Shown: positions 60,417 through 64,000 of the stretch, piece after piece
How positions within the stretch are numbered: position 1 is the first letter of the stretch
How the letters are laid out: each line of letters begins with the position of its first letter
Source: CAZLBC01 sp964557575
GTDB lineage: Bacteria; Planctomycetota; Phycisphaerae; SM23-33
Assembly (NCBI GenBank): GCA_964557575.1
Contig: CAZLBC010000019.1
Coordinates: forward strand, 1 to 64,000
Direction: 5' to 3'
Length of the DNA: 64,000 nt
Notes under the pieces: generated by a model
What the model was told of the DNA's origin: nothing
Seen by the model: the letters and a program-made list of their open reading frames with translations, nothing else
Databases searched by the model: none
Made by a program: the position numbers and the translations under genes

Positions 60417-60455
60417 TTGACAAAATCATACTCTATGATATAAGCATATAATATG
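60417..60455 (+). promoter_or_regulatory. Promoter and palindromic operator of the Phd/VapC pair
   Basis: TTGACA (60417-60422) and TATAAG (60439-60444) are 16 bp apart. A perfect ATCATA-CTC-TATGAT inverted repeat (60425-60439) sits in the spacer and a second, CATAT-A-ATATG (60445-60455), covers the start region. This is the expected layout for autorepression by the antitoxin. Confidence 0.6.
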
Positions 60456-60481
60456 ATAAGCGGCCGGAAACGGAGACTATA

Positions 60482-60745
60482 ATGAAAACCATGACCGCCA
60501 CGGAGGTCGTTCGCAATTTCAGCGCAATCCTCAGCCGGCTGGAGACCGGGGCCGAGGAGATCACCATCGTCCGCAACAAGCACCCCGTTGCGAAGCTGGT
60601 GCCCGGCGCCCCGGTCATGCGGGCGATGGACGCCTTTGCCGACCTGTACGGTGTGCTTTCGGACGATGAGGGCGCCGCCTGGCTGAAGGACGCGGCGGGC
60701 GCGGACCGCCCGCTCGGTGAGGAAATGGGTGACCCGTGGGCGTAG
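60482..60745 (+). CDS. Phd/YefM-family antitoxin
   Basis: 87 aa. MTATEVVRNFSAILSRLETG and ITIVRNKHPVAKLVPGAP match the N-terminal DNA-binding fold of Phd/YefM antitoxins. The C-terminal 35 residues would wrap the toxin. GGAG is seven bases before the ATG, and the end overlaps the toxin start by 10 bp, so translation is coupled. Confidence 0.85.
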   Translation: MKTMTATEVVRNFSAILSRLETGAEEITIVRNKHPVAKLVPGAPVMRAMDAFADLYGVLSDDEGAAWLKDAAGADRPLGEEMGDPWA

Positions 60746-61143
60746 TGGTCGATACCTCCGTCTGGGTCAGCGTGGAGCGCGGCGCGCTGACGCACACGCG
60801 CGTGGCGGACCTCGTGGACAACGACGCGGTCTACCTCGCCCCGCCGGTCCTGGCGGAACTGGAGTACGGTGTCCGGCGGGCGTCGACCGCGGCGCAGCGG
60901 AACAAGCGTATCAGCGCGCTGGCCCGGATCAGGAAAAAGCCGTGCCTGTTGATCGACAAGGATACCGGCGAGACGTTCGGCCGCATCGCCGCCGGACTGG
61001 ATACCGCGGGCAGACCCGCCACGCACCGGGTCAACGATCTCTGGATAGCGGCGGTGGCCCTCCAGAACGGATTCAGGGTATTGACCGAGAATCCGAGTGA
61101 CTTCAGGGACATCCCCGGTCTCGACGTCGTGGCCGTGACCTGA
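60736..61143 (+). CDS. vapC: VapC-like PIN-domain toxin
   Basis: 135 aa from a GTG start at 60736 (a second GTG at 60745 is possible). The acidic PIN residues are visible: VVDTSVW (Asp), LAELEYGV (Glu), VNDLWIAA (Asp) and LTENPSDFRDIPGL (Asp). This is a site-specific RNase of a type II toxin-antitoxin system, with its Phd-type antitoxin immediately upstream. The RNA target is unknown. It is unrelated in sequence to the DUF3368 toxin at 8045-8590 beyond the shared fold. Confidence 0.85.
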   Translation: MGVVVDTSVWVSVERGALTHTRVADLVDNDAVYLAPPVLAELEYGVRRASTAAQRNKRISALARIRKKPCLLIDKDTGETFGRIAAGLDTAGRPATHRVNDLWIAAVALQNGFRVLTENPSDFRDIPGLDVVAVT

Positions 61144-61336
61144 AGACGGTGTGCAGGCCATGCGCCGTCCCGGCAGCCGCGGTCCGCGGCGCGGACCGGC
61201 AGCAATCCGACGTAATTTCTCATACCGCCCCGGCGCCCGCCCCGGTACAATCGGCACCGGGCCGGTCGCGGCGCCGCACTCGCCGGCCGGCCGATACACC
61301 GCCCCGCATCCGAACAGCCACGCACAGGAGTCGGCA

Positions 61337-64000
61337 ATGAATCGACACCGGACCCATCGCAGAACGGCACTGATCCTCTCGACGGCGGCGCTGCTGCCGG
61401 CCGCGTTCACCGCGGGCCGCTGCCCCGGCGGGCAGAAGGCCGATTTTTACACCGGGGAAAAAGTCTACAAGATGCGCCCGCGGCCCGACCGCGAGAAACA
61501 CTTCGGGCACATCGGCGTCACCGGCATCGTCGCCCGCGTCTACCGGGGCGTCGCGGTCAGGGTCGAACGGGTCGAGGACGGCACGCCCGCGGCGGGGAAG
61601 CTGAAAAAGGGACAGGTCATCACCGGCGTCAACGGCGCCGCCCTCGCCGGCCGGAACCCCTACGTCGCGCTCGGCGAGGCCCTGGCGGCGGCCGAGGCGA
61701 CCGACGGGAAGCTGGTCTTCACCGTCAGGGAGGGCAACAGCGCCGCCGCCCGAAAGGTCGCGATCACCATTCCGGCGATCGGCGGGCACGCCGACACCTG
61801 GCCGCTGAACTGCGAGACCTCCCGGAAGATCGTGAACGATGCCGCCGCGTACTACGGCGGCGACGAGGCGTTCGCGAAGAAACATCTCCGGGGCCGGGGC
61901 ATCGGCGGCGCCCTGGCGTGCCTGTTCCTGCTGTCGACCGGTGACGATCGGTACCTGCCGCGGGTCACGGCGTACTTCGAGCGGTTTCCCGACGACGCGA
62001 CAAAGATCGGCAGCCACACCTGGAACAACGGCTACAACGGCATCGCCTGCGCCGAGTACTACCTCCGGACCGGCGATGAGTCGGTGCTCCCGATCATCCA
62101 GCACTACTGCGACGACGCGCGGGACCGCCAGCACTTCGGCTGCAGTTGGACCCACTGGGGCCGCGGCGTCAACCCCGGGTACGTCGCCGGCGGCCTGATG
62201 AACCCCGCCGGCGCGCAGGTCCTGACCACGCTCCTGCTCGCCAAGGCGTGCGGGGTGGACGTCGACGAAAAGACGCTGCTGGGCGCCCTGCGGTTCTGGT
62301 ACCGGTTCGCCGGGCACGGCACCGTCCCCTACGGCGACCACCGCCCCGAGGGCGGGCTCGGGTCAAACGGCAAGGACGGCATGGCCGCCGCCGTCATGCA
62401 GGCCGCCTCCCGCGCCAAGGGGAACGTCGCGATCTACGACCTCGCCAAGCGGCGGTTCAGCTACTCGACGGTCACCTCCTACCCGGTGATGGTGTGCGGC
62501 CACGGCGACAACGGCCGCGGCGACGCCCTGTGGCGGGGTATCGGTTCGGTGCACACGCTCGAGACCCGCCCGAAGGTGTTCCACGCGGTCATGAACCGCC
62601 TGACGTGGTGGTACGTCCTCTCCCGCCGCCCCGGCGGCGGCTTCGGCATCGCCGGCCTCGAGCGGTTCGACGACCCCGGATCGGGCGCCGGGCTGGCCCT
62701 GGCCTACACCGCGCCGCTGAAGACCCTGCAGATCACCGGCGCGCCGCGATCCCCGCACGCGGTGGCATTCACCCTGCCGGCGGAACTGTGGGGGAACACC
62801 GCGGACCGCGCGTTCCTGGCCGTCCGGCATAATGCCGCATACCTCAAACGGGGCGATCCCGAGCCGATCCACCGGCCGTTCTACCGCTACGGCAGCGCGT
62901 ACGACCGGCCCGCCGTCGACCCGAAGGAGGCCGCGCAGGACGAGATGGTCAGGAACGTCTGTCACGAGCGCTACATGATCCGCGCGCAGGCGGCCAAGGC
63001 GCTCCGCGCGGCGGGCGCGTTCGACACGTTGGAGAACCTCCTGCGGGACCCGGACCCGCGGGTCCGGCGCGCCGCCCTCGACGGCATGATCGACTACCGC
63101 TACTGGTTCAGCATCGGCCGCGGTCACATCAAGACCGGGCAGTTCACCCCCGGCATGGTCGCGGCGATCAGGAAGATGATTGCGGACCCCGCGGAGACGT
63201 GGTGGGTGGTCGACGGGGCCCTGATGGCCCTGGCGTTCGCCCCGGCAAAGGATATCGGGGCCTGCCTGCCGCTGATTATGCCCTGGACGAAGCACGATGA
63301 CTGGTGGCTCCGCGAATCGTCGTTTACCGCCCTGACGGGCCTGAAAAACGACGATGCGCTGCTGATGAAGGCCCTGCCGACGATGACCGCGATGATGGTC
63401 GACGAGTACCACACCCAGCCCCGCCAGCGGATGGCCGGCGCCCTGCGGAAGATCCTGAAGGAAAAGAAAAAAGACAGCCCCGCGGGTAAGGCGATCCTCG
63501 CGGCCTTCCGCCGCGCGGTCCGGGAGAGCGAGATCAAGCCCAACCGGGACCACCGGCAGCGCGCCGCGGAAGGCGCGTACAACGTGGTGACCGCCGCGGA
63601 CGTCTGTCTGCGGGAGTCCCCGGAGACGGCCCTCGCCGTCGCCGCGGCGATCAGGGACCGCTTCGAGCATCTGGACACGAAGCAGGTCATACAGATCGTC
63701 GGCAGCCCCGGCTCGAAGCCGGAGGGCCGGCCGTTCGGCCTCTACACGGTCCGGGAGAAGGTTCCCCCGGCGCAGCGGAAAAAGCTCGACGAGGTCCTCT
63801 GCGAGGTCTACCTGCCGGAGCTGCAGCGGCGGATGAAGGCCGCATCCGGCACGGACATGTCCCTGATCTCCACGGTCATCGACCTCGCGAAGATCAGGGA
63901 CCCCGCGGCGGGCTGGAAACCGATCGGCACCCCGCCGCCGGCCGAGCGGACCTGGCGGTTCATCTCCTTCGACCCGCAGCGCGAGCAGGACAAAAAGCCC
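61337..64000 (+). CDS. Secreted DUF6288 protein, right end cut by the window
   Basis: 888 codons open to the last base of the window, starting at an ATG with CAGGAG upstream. A signal peptide (ALILSTAALLPAAFTAG), a PDZ-like domain (about 60-155, VEDGTPAAGKLKKGQVITGV), an alpha/alpha-toroid-like region (about 165-470, TVPYGDHRPEGGLGSNGKDG) and HEAT-like repeats (ENLLRDPDPRVRRAALDGMI) are in the same order as in the protein at 34353-36752. YGDH..P is shared by both. It is a paralogue with the same presumed envelope role and no known activity. The 193 bp upstream hold a TACAAT box (61246-61251) without a good -35. Confidence 0.8.
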   Translation, partial: MNRHRTHRRTALILSTAALLPAAFTAGRCPGGQKADFYTGEKVYKMRPRPDREKHFGHIGVTGIVARVYRGVAVRVERVEDGTPAAGKLKKGQVITGVNGAALAGRNPYVALGEALAAAEATDGKLVFTVREGNSAAARKVAITIPAIGGHADTWPLNCETSRKIVNDAAAYYGGDEAFAKKHLRGRGIGGALACLFLLSTGDDRYLPRVTAYFERFPDDATKIGSHTWNNGYNGIACAEYYLRTGDESVLPIIQHYCDDARDRQHFGCSWTHWGRGVNPGYVAGGLMNPAGAQVLTTLLLAKACGVDVDEKTLLGALRFWYRFAGHGTVPYGDHRPEGGLGSNGKDGMAAAVMQAASRAKGNVAIYDLAKRRFSYSTVTSYPVMVCGHGDNGRGDALWRGIGSVHTLETRPKVFHAVMNRLTWWYVLSRRPGGGFGIAGLERFDDPGSGAGLALAYTAPLKTLQITGAPRSPHAVAFTLPAELWGNTADRAFLAVRHNAAYLKRGDPEPIHRPFYRYGSAYDRPAVDPKEAAQDEMVRNVCHERYMIRAQAAKALRAAGAFDTLENLLRDPDPRVRRAALDGMIDYRYWFSIGRGHIKTGQFTPGMVAAIRKMIADPAETWWVVDGALMALAFAPAKDIGACLPLIMPWTKHDDWWLRESSFTALTGLKNDDALLMKALPTMTAMMVDEYHTQPRQRMAGALRKILKEKKKDSPAGKAILAAFRRAVRESEIKPNRDHRQRAAEGAYNVVTAADVCLRESPETALAVAAAIRDRFEHLDTKQVIQIVGSPGSKPEGRPFGLYTVREKVPPAQRKKLDEVLCEVYLPELQRRMKAASGTDMSLISTVIDLAKIRDPAAGWKPIGTPPPAERTWRFISFDPQREQDKKP

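Noticed and set aside
1..64000. CRISPR array, tRNA, rRNA or riboswitch
   Set aside because: No regularly spaced repeats with unique spacers, no cloverleaf or rRNA-like sequence and no known aptamer core was found by reading both strands. A covariance-model scan would be needed to exclude small RNAs.

Overview
The window is GC-rich and almost fully coding. It carries repeated sets of secreted carbohydrate-active proteins of kinds typical of polysaccharide-degrading members of the Planctomycetota-Verrucomicrobiota-Lentisphaerota group: a heparinase-like protein, a BNR-4 protein, GH2 and GH5-like enzymes, a beta-helix protein, a sulfatase, ThuA, a sialate-esterase-like SGNH protein, an acetylxylan-esterase-like hydrolase, two DUF6288 proteins, a hydrazine-synthase-alpha-like protein and a methyltransferase/PQQ-propeller fusion. 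No rRNA, tRNA or marker gene was found, so the phylum is inferred from gene content only. A run of 100 N (7857-7956) marks a scaffold join, so this is probably a draft or metagenome-assembled genome.

Layout. 0-7.8 kb: heparinase-like protein (-), a tandem metallo-beta-lactamase-fold protein (+), a 175-bp MITE-like element and a BNR-4 protein (+). 7.8-8.9 kb: assembly gap, short GGGGTCAGGTACC repeats and a PIN toxin/RHH-HTH antitoxin pair. 9-16.6 kb: an AraC regulator divergent from an operon of a xylose-isomerase-like protein, an MDR dehydrogenase and a mannitol-dehydrogenase-like protein, followed by a secreted TIM-barrel protein. 16.5-21.3 kb: a two-haem HzsA-like lipoprotein, a small Cys-rich protein, a twin-arginine stub, an ABM-like protein and an SGNH esterase. 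21.5-22.8 kb: an AT-rich AAA_14/DUF4143 ATPase with its own iteron-like promoter. 22.8-33.7 kb: a long minus-strand run of acyl carrier protein, ADP-forming acyl-CoA ligase, DUF4954 beta-helix protein, ThuA, sulfatase and methyltransferase/PQQ protein. 34-45.3 kb: DUF6288 protein, a truncated Gfo/Idh stub, an unrecognised secreted protein, a GH5-like enzyme, a flavodoxin remnant, a 3-TM protein, a DUF4160/HTH pair, another large secreted protein and a charged lipoprotein. 45.4-57 kb: carbon-nitrogen hydrolase (+), a decayed gene, then a minus-strand unit of GntR/LacI-hybrid regulator, sugar-porter MFS, URO-D-like protein, CBM/beta-helix protein, GH2 and acetylxylan-esterase-like hydrolase. 57-64 kb: a tandem FAD oxidoreductase (-), a Phd/VapC pair (+) and a DUF6288 protein that runs off the right edge.

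Working model (inference). Extracellular and envelope enzymes cut, desulfate and deacetylate a complex, probably sulfated and acylated, glycan. Sugars enter through the MFS porter and are handled by the isomerase and dehydrogenase modules. The AraC and GntR/LacI-type regulators each control a neighbouring unit. Several genes have decayed to stubs, so the loci appear to be turning over. The least expected grouping is the acyl carrier protein next to an ADP-forming acyl-CoA ligase and a DUF4954 protein.
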